Below, one piece after another: positions 8,221-15,702 of a stretch of 64,000 nucleotides of DNA; position 1 is the stretch's first letter; each line of letters opens with the position of its first letter. This stretch comes from CALCKU01 sp964571595 (GTDB taxonomy: Bacteria; Pseudomonadota; Alphaproteobacteria; Caulobacterales; Maricaulaceae), in assembly GCA_964571595.1 (NCBI GenBank), contig CAZNCJ010000002.1, forward strand, positions 31,071-95,070. Reading direction: 5' to 3'. A program made the translations under genes and the position numbers. The notes under the pieces are model-generated. The model was not told the origin of the DNA, searched no databases, and saw only the letters and a list, made by a program, of their open reading frames with translations.

Positions 8221-8297
8221 CCCCCAAATCCGCGCAAAACTATTGTGCGCTCCGAGCTGTGCGACACCCTCATATAAGGGACGATGCAGACGGGGTC

Positions 8298-8325
8298 CTC
8301 TGATCGGCGTTATCGCTCATCGGAG
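8298..8325 (+). promoter_or_regulatory. Leader hairpin upstream of ffh
   Basis: CTCTGATCGGCG and CGCTCATCGGAG can form a 12-position stem, with one mismatch and two G-T pairs, around a TTAT loop. It lies in the predicted 5' leader about 95 nt before the start codon. There is no following T-run, so it is not an obvious terminator. Confidence 0.4.
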
Positions 8326-8420
8326 CCAAAAAGCATTGTGTGGACAAATATTCGATCTGTGGGATCGCATAGAGTGAAAAGTCGGGACCATATGTTCTGG
8401 AAACGAAAGTGGAGTGATAT

Positions 8421-10025
8421 TTGTTTGAAGCCTTAGGGGATAAGCTAAGCGGTGTTTTTGACAATCTGACAGGCCGAGGGGCACTCTCGGAAAAAGACGT
8501 CACTGCCGCCATGCGCGAAATTCGCGTCGCTTTACTCGAGGCGGATGTCGCTTTGCCTGTCGTTAAGACTTTTATTGACAAGATTAAATCTGAAGCCGTC
8601 GGCGAAAAAGTTATAAAGTCTATCAAGCCCGGCCAGCAGATAATAAAGATCGTCCATGACGGTCTTGTGGATATGCTCGGCGGGACGCTCTCGGATGACG
8701 AGGCCGATAAGGAATTGGCTGCGCGCGCCTCAGAGCTTAATCTGTCAGGTCGTCCGCCTGTCGCTATTCTTATGGCCGGATTGCAAGGCTCGGGTAAGAC
8801 GACAACTTCTGGTAAGATCGCTAAATTCCTAAAAGAACGTGGCAAGAAGAAAGTGCTTCTGGCCTCGCTGGATACCAATCGTCCTGCCGCGATGGAACAA
8901 CTTGGTATTCTGGCGGAACAGGCCGGTGTCGGATTCCTGCCGATAGTTAAAGGCGAGAACGCGGTCACAATTGCCAAACGGGCAATGGATCACGGCGCGA
9001 AGGGCGGCTTTGATGTTGTCTTTCTTGATACGGCGGGCCGGACAACGATTGACGATGTGCTCATGGCCGAAGTGGCCGAAATCGCAGAACTGGCACAGCC
9101 GATTGAAACCTTATTGGTCGCCGATAGCTTAACGGGTCAAGACGCGGTTGAAACCGCCCAGCGTTTTCATGCTCAATTACCTCTAACCGGACTTGTGCTT
9201 ACCCGTATTGACGGGGACGGGCGCGGCGGCGCAGCCCTGTCTATGCGCGCCGTGACAGGCTTGCCGATTAAATTTTTAGGCACGGGCGAAAAACTGGACG
9301 GCTTGGAGGCTTTTGACGCCGAACGTCTTGCGGGCCGTATTCTTGGGCAAGGCGATATTGTCTCACTCGTCGAGAAAGCCTCTCAGGTTCTTGATCAGAA
9401 AGAAGCCGAACGCGTTGCCAAAAAAATGCAAAAGGGCACGTTTGATCTGGATGATCTGGGCAAGCAATTAGGCCAAATGCAAAAAATGGGCGGTATGGGC
9501 GGCCTGATGAAAATGATGCCCGGCATGGGTAAGATGAAAAAGCAGCTTGATGCGGCAGGTGGTCTGGATGACAGGCTCTTAAAGCAGCAACAGGCGATTA
9601 TCCTCTCCATGACCCCGGAAGAGCGTAAAAAACCAGCCTTGTTAAAAGCCTCGCGAAAGAAGCGCATTGCAGCAGGTTCGGGCATGTCGGTTCAAGAGGT
9701 CAATAAACTTTTGAAAATGCACCGACAAATGTCTGACATGATGAAGAAAATGGGCAAGGGCGGAATGGCCAATATGATGGCGCAAATGGGGGGCATGCCC
9801 GGCATGCCGAAAATGCCCGGCGGTATGGGGGGCAAAAATATGCCCAATCCAGCAGATATGGACCCAGCCGAGCTTGAAGAATTAGCCAAGAAAATGGGCA
9901 TGTCAGGTGGCATGCCAAAACTTCCAGGTCTGGGCGGGAGCAAACTCCCCGGACTAGGGGGTGGCTTACCCGGTCTTGGTGGTAAAGGTTTGGGCGAGAA
10001 ATCGCCTTTTGGAAAAAAGAAATAA
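8421..10025 (+). CDS. ffh: Signal recognition particle protein Ffh
   Basis: GTPase subunit of the signal recognition particle; with 4.5S RNA it delivers nascent membrane proteins to FtsY. In 534 residues there is an N domain, a G domain (P-loop GLQGSGKT at 120-127, DTAGR near 202, TRIDGDGRGG near 258) and a Met-rich M domain (about 325-460). A long Met/Gly/Pro tail follows, ending in repeated PGLGG units. The start is a TTG at 8421: GGAG lies 6 bp upstream and MFEALGDKLSGVFDNL is the expected N-terminus. rpsP follows after 30 bp. Confidence 0.97.
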   Translation: MFEALGDKLSGVFDNLTGRGALSEKDVTAAMREIRVALLEADVALPVVKTFIDKIKSEAVGEKVIKSIKPGQQIIKIVHDGLVDMLGGTLSDDEADKELAARASELNLSGRPPVAILMAGLQGSGKTTTSGKIAKFLKERGKKKVLLASLDTNRPAAMEQLGILAEQAGVGFLPIVKGENAVTIAKRAMDHGAKGGFDVVFLDTAGRTTIDDVLMAEVAEIAELAQPIETLLVADSLTGQDAVETAQRFHAQLPLTGLVLTRIDGDGRGGAALSMRAVTGLPIKFLGTGEKLDGLEAFDAERLAGRILGQGDIVSLVEKASQVLDQKEAERVAKKMQKGTFDLDDLGKQLGQMQKMGGMGGLMKMMPGMGKMKKQLDAAGGLDDRLLKQQQAIILSMTPEERKKPALLKASRKKRIAAGSGMSVQEVNKLLKMHRQMSDMMKKMGKGGMANMMAQMGGMPGMPKMPGGMGGKNMPNPADMDPAELEELAKKMGMSGGMPKLPGLGGSKLPGLGGGLPGLGGKGLGEKSPFGKKK

Positions 10026-10055
10026 TCAGATTGCTAAGTTAAAAGGAATATACTC

Positions 10056-10598
10056 ATGGCACTCAAAATCAGACTGGCCCGTCACGGGACAAAAAAACGC
10101 CCTTACTACCGTATTGTCGTCGCAGATAGCCGCGCTCCGCGCGATGGTCGCTTTATCGACCGTGTTGGGGCTTATAACCCCATGCTGCCAAAAGACAGCG
10201 AAGAGCGCGTGAAGCTCGACGTTGAAAAATGTAAAGATTGGCTCTCCAAGGGCGCACGTCCAACTGACCGTGTGGCTCGCTTCCTCGGGGCGGCTGGCCT
10301 GTGGGAATGGAAAGCCGGCAATAATCCAAATAAAGGTAAGCCGGGTGCCAAAGCCCAGCAGCTTATATTGGATAAGCAAGAAAAAGAAGAAGCGCGTAAG
10401 GCGGCTGAGGCGGAAGCTAAGGAAGCGGCCAAAGCTGCTGCGGCGGCAGCAGCGAAAGAGGCTGAAGCAGCTCCTGCTGAGGAAGCACCAGCTGAAGAGG
10501 CCCCCGTTGCAGACGCACCAGCTGAGGAAACTCCTGCGGCAGAAGCGCCTGCAGAAGAAGCACCCGCTGAAGAGGCTCCAAAGTCAGAAGAAGAGTAA
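10056..10598 (+). CDS. rpsP: 30S ribosomal protein S16 with long Ala/Glu tail
   Basis: Small-subunit assembly protein. The first 85 or so residues are canonical S16 (MALKIRLARHGTKKRPYYRI, ADSRAPRDGRFIDRVGAYNP, WLSKGARPTDRVARFL). The remaining 95 residues are a low-complexity Lys/Ala/Glu/Pro tail with repeated APAEEAP units, so the protein (180 residues) is roughly twice the bacterial minimum; Ala-rich S16 tails are common in alphaproteobacteria. It lies just downstream of ffh, but a strong terminator follows and the usual partners rimM, trmD and rplS are absent here. Confidence 0.96.
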   Translation: MALKIRLARHGTKKRPYYRIVVADSRAPRDGRFIDRVGAYNPMLPKDSEERVKLDVEKCKDWLSKGARPTDRVARFLGAAGLWEWKAGNNPNKGKPGAKAQQLILDKQEKEEARKAAEAEAKEAAKAAAAAAAKEAEAAPAEEAPAEEAPVADAPAEETPAAEAPAEEAPAEEAPKSEEE

Positions 10599-10634
10599 TC
10601 CTTCTTAGGGCTAAAGCCTGACATAATATGATTT

Positions 10635-10666
10635 AAACCCCGCACGCTTTGCGGGGTTTTTTTATT
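10635..10666 (+). terminator. Rho-independent terminator of ffh-rpsP
   Basis: Stem CCCCGC / GCGGGG extended by AAA/TTT, with a 7-nt loop, followed by a run of seven T. Confidence 0.92.
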
Positions 10667-10686
10667 TTGGAATTTTCAGCGCAGAG

Positions 10687-10751
10687 CTCATACAGGGACC
10701 TCATACGGAAGCCTCATACTGGTGGGGCTTCACACATGAGCCTCATATTGG
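10687..10751. repeat. Degenerate CTCATAC repeats at a gene's 3' end
   Basis: Four copies of CTCATA(C/T)nG(G/A) begin at 10687, 10700, 10713 and 10742; the first three are spaced exactly 13 bp. The last overlaps the stop codon of the transporter gene on the minus strand, where each unit reads TATGAG. Confidence 0.65.
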
Positions 10752-11627
10752 GGCTTCGCTTTGAGGCGGTGGTTTATCGCGCGCGCCTAAAGCTTGATAA
10801 GTGACCCCGATCAGGACAATCGCGCCGCCAATAAGCGTTGTCAGACTCGGGACCTCTTTGACAAATATCCACACCCAAATCGGGCTTAGGACAACTTCAA
10901 GCAAAGCCAGTATTGAGACTTGCGCGGCAGGTACATGTTGTGCGCCCGTCATCACAAGCACTGTTCCTAAGCCGACTTGGAAAATCCCTAATCCCAGACA
11001 AATTAACAAATCTTTCTGGGTCAGAATAAAACTCTCCATTAAGGGGAGCATTAAAATAAGGGTCATTACGGCATTTAGCGTGCAGATCAGGATGATATTG
11101 GCGGTGGGCAATGTGCGTATGGTGACAATCGCACCTGCATAACAAATCGCCATCATACAGGCGAGCACCATGCCAAAAACGCCTTCGCCGTTTATATTCG
11201 TGCCAAAAATAACGCATACACCGATTAAGGCTATGAGCATGGCAAGTCCTGTGCGCTTATCGATTTTTTCTTTCAGAAACAGCCATGCCAAGACGGCGGC
11301 AAATAAAGGTGTCAGCGAGATGAAAAAGACGGCATTGGCAATGAGCGTATATTGAAATGACATGATGAGTAAAAAACCCGACATTGTCATGGCAAAGGCG
11401 GCCAACCACCCACGCCAGCTCAAACCCCTAAATGCAGCCTTGTAAGAATTTTTGCTTGTTATCAGAAAAATAAAGGTAAAAAAGATGGCTTGCGAGACAG
11501 CGCGGTAAAAGGCGATTTGAGGCCCGGTGGCCCCGTCCAGATTTCTGTCCCCTATGCCGAGAAGGGATAACATTACCCCGCCCAGTATTACCATAAAAAC
11601 GGAGCGGCTATAATTTGACTGTGCCAC
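10743..11627 (-). CDS. EamA/DMT-family transporter
   Basis: A 294-residue inner-membrane protein with about ten hydrophobic segments arranged as two EamA repeats (about 8-140 and 150-280). Typical features are a first helix with VFMVILGGVMLSLLG, FLLIMSFQYTLIANAVFF in the first repeat and TVLVMTGAQHVPAAQVSILALLEVVL-type sequence in the second. Members of this superfamily export or import small metabolites, and the substrate cannot be told from sequence. It converges with rpsP and is preceded on its strand by a short-chain dehydrogenase gene, from which a probable terminator separates it. Confidence 0.85.
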   Translation of the reverse strand: MAQSNYSRSVFMVILGGVMLSLLGIGDRNLDGATGPQIAFYRAVSQAIFFTFIFLITSKNSYKAAFRGLSWRGWLAAFAMTMSGFLLIMSFQYTLIANAVFFISLTPLFAAVLAWLFLKEKIDKRTGLAMLIALIGVCVIFGTNINGEGVFGMVLACMMAICYAGAIVTIRTLPTANIILICTLNAVMTLILMLPLMESFILTQKDLLICLGLGIFQVGLGTVLVMTGAQHVPAAQVSILALLEVVLSPIWVWIFVKEVPSLTTLIGGAIVLIGVTYQALGARDKPPPQSEAPI

Positions 11628-11703
11628 GCGTAATACCCTTATCTATTTCGCTATGAACGCCACATTTTGCGGTCTTTGACAAGAGGAATTTAAAAAAGGG
11701 AAG

Positions 11704-11737
11704 GACAGCAGGACCAAGAGGGGAAGATCCTGCTGTC
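11704..11737 (-). terminator. Probable terminator downstream of the short-chain dehydrogenase gene
   Basis: A perfect 10-bp inverted repeat GACAGCAGGA / TCCTGCTGTC with a 14-nt loop. On the minus strand it is followed, after CTTCCC, by a run of six T. The gap before the T-run makes it a less typical terminator. It lies about 150 nt after the upstream gene's stop. Confidence 0.45.
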
Positions 11738-11883
11738 GGGAATACAGAAAAAGGGGGAAACTGCATTCGTGTGTCTCGCTTCCGCGTCGACATCTGCATA
11801 AGAACCCAATGCGGGCGATTGTACAATAAAACTGTTTGTGAACACTGCGTGATGAAATGAACTTGTGTTCACATTCTCATTTC

Positions 11884-12717
11884 TTAGCGCATATCTTTGG
11901 CGTAGAAATCAATGAGTTTTGTATAAGCCCGCGGGAACAGACGCTGGGCTAAGGACATGATTTTTGCATCAGTGCCTACCACGATACGCTTATTGCCTTT
12001 GGCGGCTCCGGTTAAAATAATTTCGGCGGCTTTCTTTGGGGAGGTGAGGGCTTTTTTATCAAATTCGGCATCAAGTTCTTGGCGAGATTTATCCGGTTGA
12101 TTATTGTGATCCAGCTCTGCATTGCGCGCAATATTAGTGGCAACCCCGCCCGGATGTACGCAGCAAACCGAGACACCTGTGCCTTGCAATTCTTGACTGA
12201 GAGCTTCTGAGAAACCTCTTACGGCAAATTTGGAGGCGCAATATTGTGTTTGTCCGGGAAAGCCTATCAGGCCAAAAACACTGGAGATATTCACAAGTGT
12301 CCCGCGGGTTTTAAGAAGTCCGTCAATAAAGGCTTTGCTCATACGCACCACGCCCCAATAATTTATATCAATAACTTTTTCCATAGAGCTAAGCGGTGTA
12401 TGAATAAAATCTCCGACACGCGCGACCCCGGCCACATTGAAAACATAATCCGGCGCGCCAAGGCTGGCTTTGACCTTCTGGGCATAGCTTGCAATGTCCT
12501 CGCCTTGGGAAATGTCCAATTGGTCTATCATGATACGATTAGATGTTTGTAGATCGGCCAGTTTTACCGTTTCTGCCAGCCCTTCCTCATTTATATCGCT
12601 AAGGGCGAGAACTGCCCCCGATTTTGCCAATTCCAAAGTCAGGGCGCGCCCAATACCGGAAGCCGCGCCTGTAATCACACAAATCTTACCCTTAAAGGCT
12701 TTTGTAAAATCTACCAT
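11884..12717 (-). CDS. Short-chain dehydrogenase/reductase
   Basis: A 277-residue NAD(P)-dependent oxidoreductase of the classical SDR type. It has the Rossmann motif TGAASGIG (16-23), Asp41 after the second strand (which tends to favour NAD), the NVAG motif (94-97), Asn119, Ser145/Ser146 and the catalytic Tyr159 and Lys163 in YCASK. A C-terminal extension after about residue 235 ends in a basic segment. The substrate is unknown. It begins 10 bp after the Tag-like glycosylase gene on the same strand and is probably co-transcribed with it. Confidence 0.88.
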   Translation of the reverse strand: MVDFTKAFKGKICVITGAASGIGRALTLELAKSGAVLALSDINEEGLAETVKLADLQTSNRIMIDQLDISQGEDIASYAQKVKASLGAPDYVFNVAGVARVGDFIHTPLSSMEKVIDINYWGVVRMSKAFIDGLLKTRGTLVNISSVFGLIGFPGQTQYCASKFAVRGFSEALSQELQGTGVSVCCVHPGGVATNIARNAELDHNNQPDKSRQELDAEFDKKALTSPKKAAEIILTGAAKGNKRIVVGTDAKIMSLAQRLFPRAYTKLIDFYAKDMR

Positions 12718-12727
12718 GTGGTCCTAA

Positions 12728-13399
12728 CTAGCCATCTATTGACATGGCCAATATGCGACTGAGTGTTGTAAAGTCATGTCCCGTCTCGTCATGCCAGCTA
12801 TTAAAGGCGTTTTGTACTGCCAGCTTGGCACGTTTTGACGTGGCGGGTTTGTCAATAATGTCGGCGTGAATAAGGGCTGCTGTCACATCTTTGGAGAGGA
12901 TAAAACTGGGCACACCTGAAAAGCGCAAGGCATAACAGGCCGTATTAGGGCCAAGATGTGAGCCGTTTTTCTGCAAATATTCCAACAGGCCTATGAAATT
13001 TTCTCGCGGCCAGTAGCGGATGAATTTATCGGCACTGCCTGCTTCTTCCGACATTTTTTGGATCATGGCCGCATTGGGCGCAACGGTTTTGATTTTTACG
13101 GGATTGCGCACGATTCGCTTATCTGTGGTCAGTTTTTCCATATCGTCAAGATCAATACGGGCGCAACGCGCTATATTAAATTTCCAGAAAACCTCTTCAA
13201 ATCCGGCCCATTTCGCTTCTATGACCTTCCAGCTAAATCCGGCCTGAAATACACGTTTGGTAAATTCTGCCAACCATCTTTCATCGGATTTTGGCGCGCT
13301 ATCATGCTGCATTTGCCCGGAAGAAATTTTGGACATGAGCATGTCTTCGCCGCCGTGGCGATACGCAGCGCGGTGTAAAACTGTCCTAAATGTCTCCAA
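12728..13399 (-). CDS. DNA-3-methyladenine glycosylase I-like protein
   Basis: A 223-residue protein with the Tag-like block FTKRVFQAGFSWKVIEAKW, where enterobacterial Tag has the matching QAGLSW segment, and later LQKNGSHLGPNTACYAL. This places it in the helix-hairpin-helix glycosylase superfamily, which removes 3-methyladenine from DNA. It lacks the N-terminal Cys and the C-terminal His/Cys that bind zinc in E. coli Tag, so activity should not be assumed. The start is TTG at 13399 with GGGAG eight bases upstream; the resulting N-terminus (HRAAYRHGG) fits the alphaproteobacterial form better than the internal ATG at 13342. Confidence 0.78.
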   Translation of the reverse strand: METFRTVLHRAAYRHGGEDMLMSKISSGQMQHDSAPKSDERWLAEFTKRVFQAGFSWKVIEAKWAGFEEVFWKFNIARCARIDLDDMEKLTTDKRIVRNPVKIKTVAPNAAMIQKMSEEAGSADKFIRYWPRENFIGLLEYLQKNGSHLGPNTACYALRFSGVPSFILSKDVTAALIHADIIDKPATSKRAKLAVQNAFNSWHDETGHDFTTLSRILAMSIDG

Positions 13400-13437
13400 A
13401 TGGTTTCTCCCGCATAAGCATCCATACTCTTATAGAT

Positions 13438-14025
13438 CTAATCTTGGAGCAGCTTTTCGACCAAATCAAGGGCTTGGGGGCTATCCCAATCGGCTTCACC
13501 GGGCAAACGGGCAATTTCTCTACCGGATTTATTGTAAAAAACACTTAGGGGCAGTCCGGGGACTTCAAGCCGCGTGGGCAAGTCAAAGCTCGCATCATGA
13601 AAAGCTGTGAGATTATCAATGTCATGTTTTTTAAACCAGTTCGCCGCATCTTGGGCTGTCCAGTCAAGGCTGATAGTGACGACTTGAAAATCCTGACCGC
13701 CCTTGAGCTTTTGTAATTCTGATAAGGTGGGCATTTCCGCCAGACAAGGCGCGCACCATGTCGCCCAGACATTAAGTAATATGACTTGTCCCTTATAATC
13801 GGATAGTTTCATCTCTTGGCCATCATCGGTTTGAAAGCTCAATTGGGGCTGCGCTGGCGGTTTTTGTAAAATCGTCAAACGCTTTAAACTCTGTTTAGCA
13901 AATTGATCTAAACCCGTTTTAGGGCTTTCACAGGCTTGAAAAAGGACTATTAAGACGGCCATTAGGCCGATAAGGCACATCAAACGAATGGCGTTTGATA
14001 ATGTAAAGAAAGACGCTTTGGACAT
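13438..14025 (-). CDS. TlpA-like membrane-anchored thiol-disulfide oxidoreductase
   Basis: A 195-residue thioredoxin-fold protein. One N-terminal hydrophobic segment (about 10-30) either anchors it to the inner membrane or, given FQAC at its end, may act as a poor lipoprotein signal. The thioredoxin domain (about 55-190) has the redox motif WCAPC within VWATWCAPCLAEMP and the cis-Pro in EVPGLPLSVF. Such proteins reduce periplasmic disulfides, often during cytochrome c maturation. Its ATG overlaps the chosen argH ATG on the other strand, so each gene's promoter would lie in the other's coding sequence. Confidence 0.88.
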   Translation of the reverse strand: MSKASFFTLSNAIRLMCLIGLMAVLIVLFQACESPKTGLDQFAKQSLKRLTILQKPPAQPQLSFQTDDGQEMKLSDYKGQVILLNVWATWCAPCLAEMPTLSELQKLKGGQDFQVVTISLDWTAQDAANWFKKHDIDNLTAFHDASFDLPTRLEVPGLPLSVFYNKSGREIARLPGEADWDSPQALDLVEKLLQD

Positions 14026-15469
14026 GGCAAATACTCATAAGGCAAAATCGGGTTCTCGCAAAGCTCGGAAACCTCGTGCGACAAAAAGCGGCCAAAAAAT
14101 GTGGGGTGGGCGCTTTAGCCGCTCACCAGATGCCCTCATGCAGGCCATTAATGTCTCCATAGATTTTGACAAGCGTTTGGCTGATCAAGATATTCGCGGC
14201 TCTTTGGCCCATTCTGCCATGCTGGCGGAAAAGGGGATTATCACCAAAAAGGATATGCGCGCCATCCATAAAGGCCTCAAGGCAATAGCAAAGGAAATTA
14301 AAGCTGGCACATTTCCCTGGTCGCGCGAGCTCGAAGATATCCATCTGAATATCGAGGCCCGCTTGCGTGAAAATATTGGCGATGCGGCGGCGCGCTTGCA
14401 TACGGGACGCTCACGTAATGATCAGGTCGCGACTGATTTTCGTCTCTGGTTGCGGGACTATCTGGACCAGTTCGACGTGCAGCTAGAAAGCCTTATGAAG
14501 GCTTTGCTAAAACAAGCCGCCAAGCATAGCGAGACGATTATGCCGGGCTTTACCCATCTCCAAAATGCGCAGCCTGTCACTTTTGGACATCATATGCTGG
14601 CCTATCTGGAAATGTTTTCCCGCGACCGGTCGCGTTTTCGCGACGCGCGCGCCCGCATGAATGAAAGCCCGCTCGGCGCGGCCGCCCTTGCAGGGACGCC
14701 TTATCCGATTGACCGTAAGATGACAGCCAAAGCGCTTGAGTTTTCACGTCCTATGGCCAATTCATTAGATGCGGTTTCAGCGCGGGACTTCGCGCTTGAG
14801 GCTCTATCCTGCGCCAGCATATGCGCGACCCATCTCTCCCGCCTATCTGAGGAGATCGTGATTTGGACATCCGCCCAGTTTCAATTTGTCAGCCTCAGTG
14901 ATGCTTTCACGACGGGCAGTTCGATCATGCCGCAAAAACGCAATCCCGACGCCGCAGAACTTGTGCGCGCCAAGGTTGGCCGTATTAGCGGTGCGCTCAC
15001 CAGTCTTACCATTGTCATGAAAGGCCTGCCTTTAGCTTATTCCAAAGACATGCAGGAAGACAAGGAACCTGTTTTTGATGCTTTTGAGGCGCTTGATGTC
15101 GGCCTTGCGGCTATGACAGGCATGGTGGCGGATATGACGCCGAATAAAGACCGCCTGCTTGAAGCGGCGGGGGCAGCTTATTCCACCGCCACGGATTTGG
15201 CCGATTGGCTTGTGCGCAAATTAAATATGCCGTTTCGCGACGCCCATCATGTGACGGGGACAATTGTAGCTTTGGCAGAGAAAAAAGGTCTTATGTTGGC
15301 CGAGCTTGCGCTTGCTGACATGCAGTCTGTCGAGCCTAAAATCACCAAAGATGTTTATTCCGTTCTGACACCATTGGCTTCGGCCAAGTCCCGTATAAGT
15401 TACGGCGGTACCGCCCCGCGCGAAGTCAAGAAGCAGGTTAAACGCTGGCAGAAAAGTCTGGGTGTTTAA
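14024..15469 (+). CDS. argH: Argininosuccinate lyase
   Basis: Cleaves argininosuccinate to arginine and fumarate, the last step of arginine synthesis. The 481-residue protein has MWGGRFSRSPDALMQAIN near the start, HTGRSRNDQVATDFRLW, and the superfamily signature GSSIMPQKRNPDAAE in the active site. A 25-residue basic, low-complexity N-terminal extension precedes Met26 (14099), where homologues usually begin. I kept the ATG at 14024, but 14099 is possible. The start overlaps that of the divergent tlpA-like gene, and the stop lies within a three-copy tandem repeat. Confidence 0.95.
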   Translation: MANTHKAKSGSRKARKPRATKSGQKMWGGRFSRSPDALMQAINVSIDFDKRLADQDIRGSLAHSAMLAEKGIITKKDMRAIHKGLKAIAKEIKAGTFPWSRELEDIHLNIEARLRENIGDAAARLHTGRSRNDQVATDFRLWLRDYLDQFDVQLESLMKALLKQAAKHSETIMPGFTHLQNAQPVTFGHHMLAYLEMFSRDRSRFRDARARMNESPLGAAALAGTPYPIDRKMTAKALEFSRPMANSLDAVSARDFALEALSCASICATHLSRLSEEIVIWTSAQFQFVSLSDAFTTGSSIMPQKRNPDAAELVRAKVGRISGALTSLTIVMKGLPLAYSKDMQEDKEPVFDAFEALDVGLAAMTGMVADMTPNKDRLLEAAGAAYSTATDLADWLVRKLNMPFRDAHHVTGTIVALAEKKGLMLAELALADMQSVEPKITKDVYSVLTPLASAKSRISYGGTAPREVKKQVKRWQKSLGV

Positions 15470-15504
15470 AAGTTCTGGGTGTTTAAAAAGTCTGGGTGTT
15501 TAAG
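15456..15504. repeat. Three tandem copies of the argH stop region
   Basis: Units of about 16-18 bp with the core TCTGGGTGTTTAA lie at 15456-15471, 15472-15489 and 15490-15504. The first contains the argH stop codon. The third contains, on the minus strand, the stop codon of the DUF1289 gene. Confidence 0.85.
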
Positions 15505-15691
15505 ACGAAGATAAAGTTTTTAGGCGATCCGCTAACTCTGTCATAATGAAAGCACGCTTGGCGTCTGAAAAACGTGTCCACATGGCAATTTCTTCGCGGG
15601 AGCGCCCACAGCCTTTGCATAAGGCACTTGCCAAATCCATTTCACATATAAGTTTACAAGGTGAACTGATTGTTGGCGTTTGCGAGAGCAT
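15500..15691 (-). CDS. DUF1289 domain protein
   Basis: A 63-residue protein with the four-cysteine pattern of DUF1289: SPCKLICEMD, then LCKGCGRSREEIAMW, a probable small metal site. A short helical tail (SDAKRAFIMTELADRL) completes the family. The function is unknown. It reads toward argH and its stop codon falls in the tandem repeat after argH. The secreted protein gene upstream on the same strand ends 11 bp before its start, so the two may be co-transcribed. Confidence 0.85.
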   Translation of the reverse strand: MLSQTPTISSPCKLICEMDLASALCKGCGRSREEIAMWTRFSDAKRAFIMTELADRLKTLSSS

Positions 15692-15702
15692 GCGGGTGTT
15701 TT

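Noticed and set aside
8227..8420. Possible 4.5S (SRP) RNA gene upstream of ffh
   Set aside because: The conserved GGAAGGAAGCA-type loop of SRP RNA is absent; the structure is better read as an mRNA leader.
8270..8977. A 235-codon open frame antisense to ffh
   Set aside because: It lies almost wholly opposite the certain ffh gene, has Ser/Pro-rich composition typical of an antisense shadow, and has no recognisable domain.
10172..10645. A 157-codon Ala/Ser-rich frame antisense to rpsP
   Set aside because: Its repeats are the reverse reading of the Ala/Glu tail of S16, and the real gene is unmistakable.
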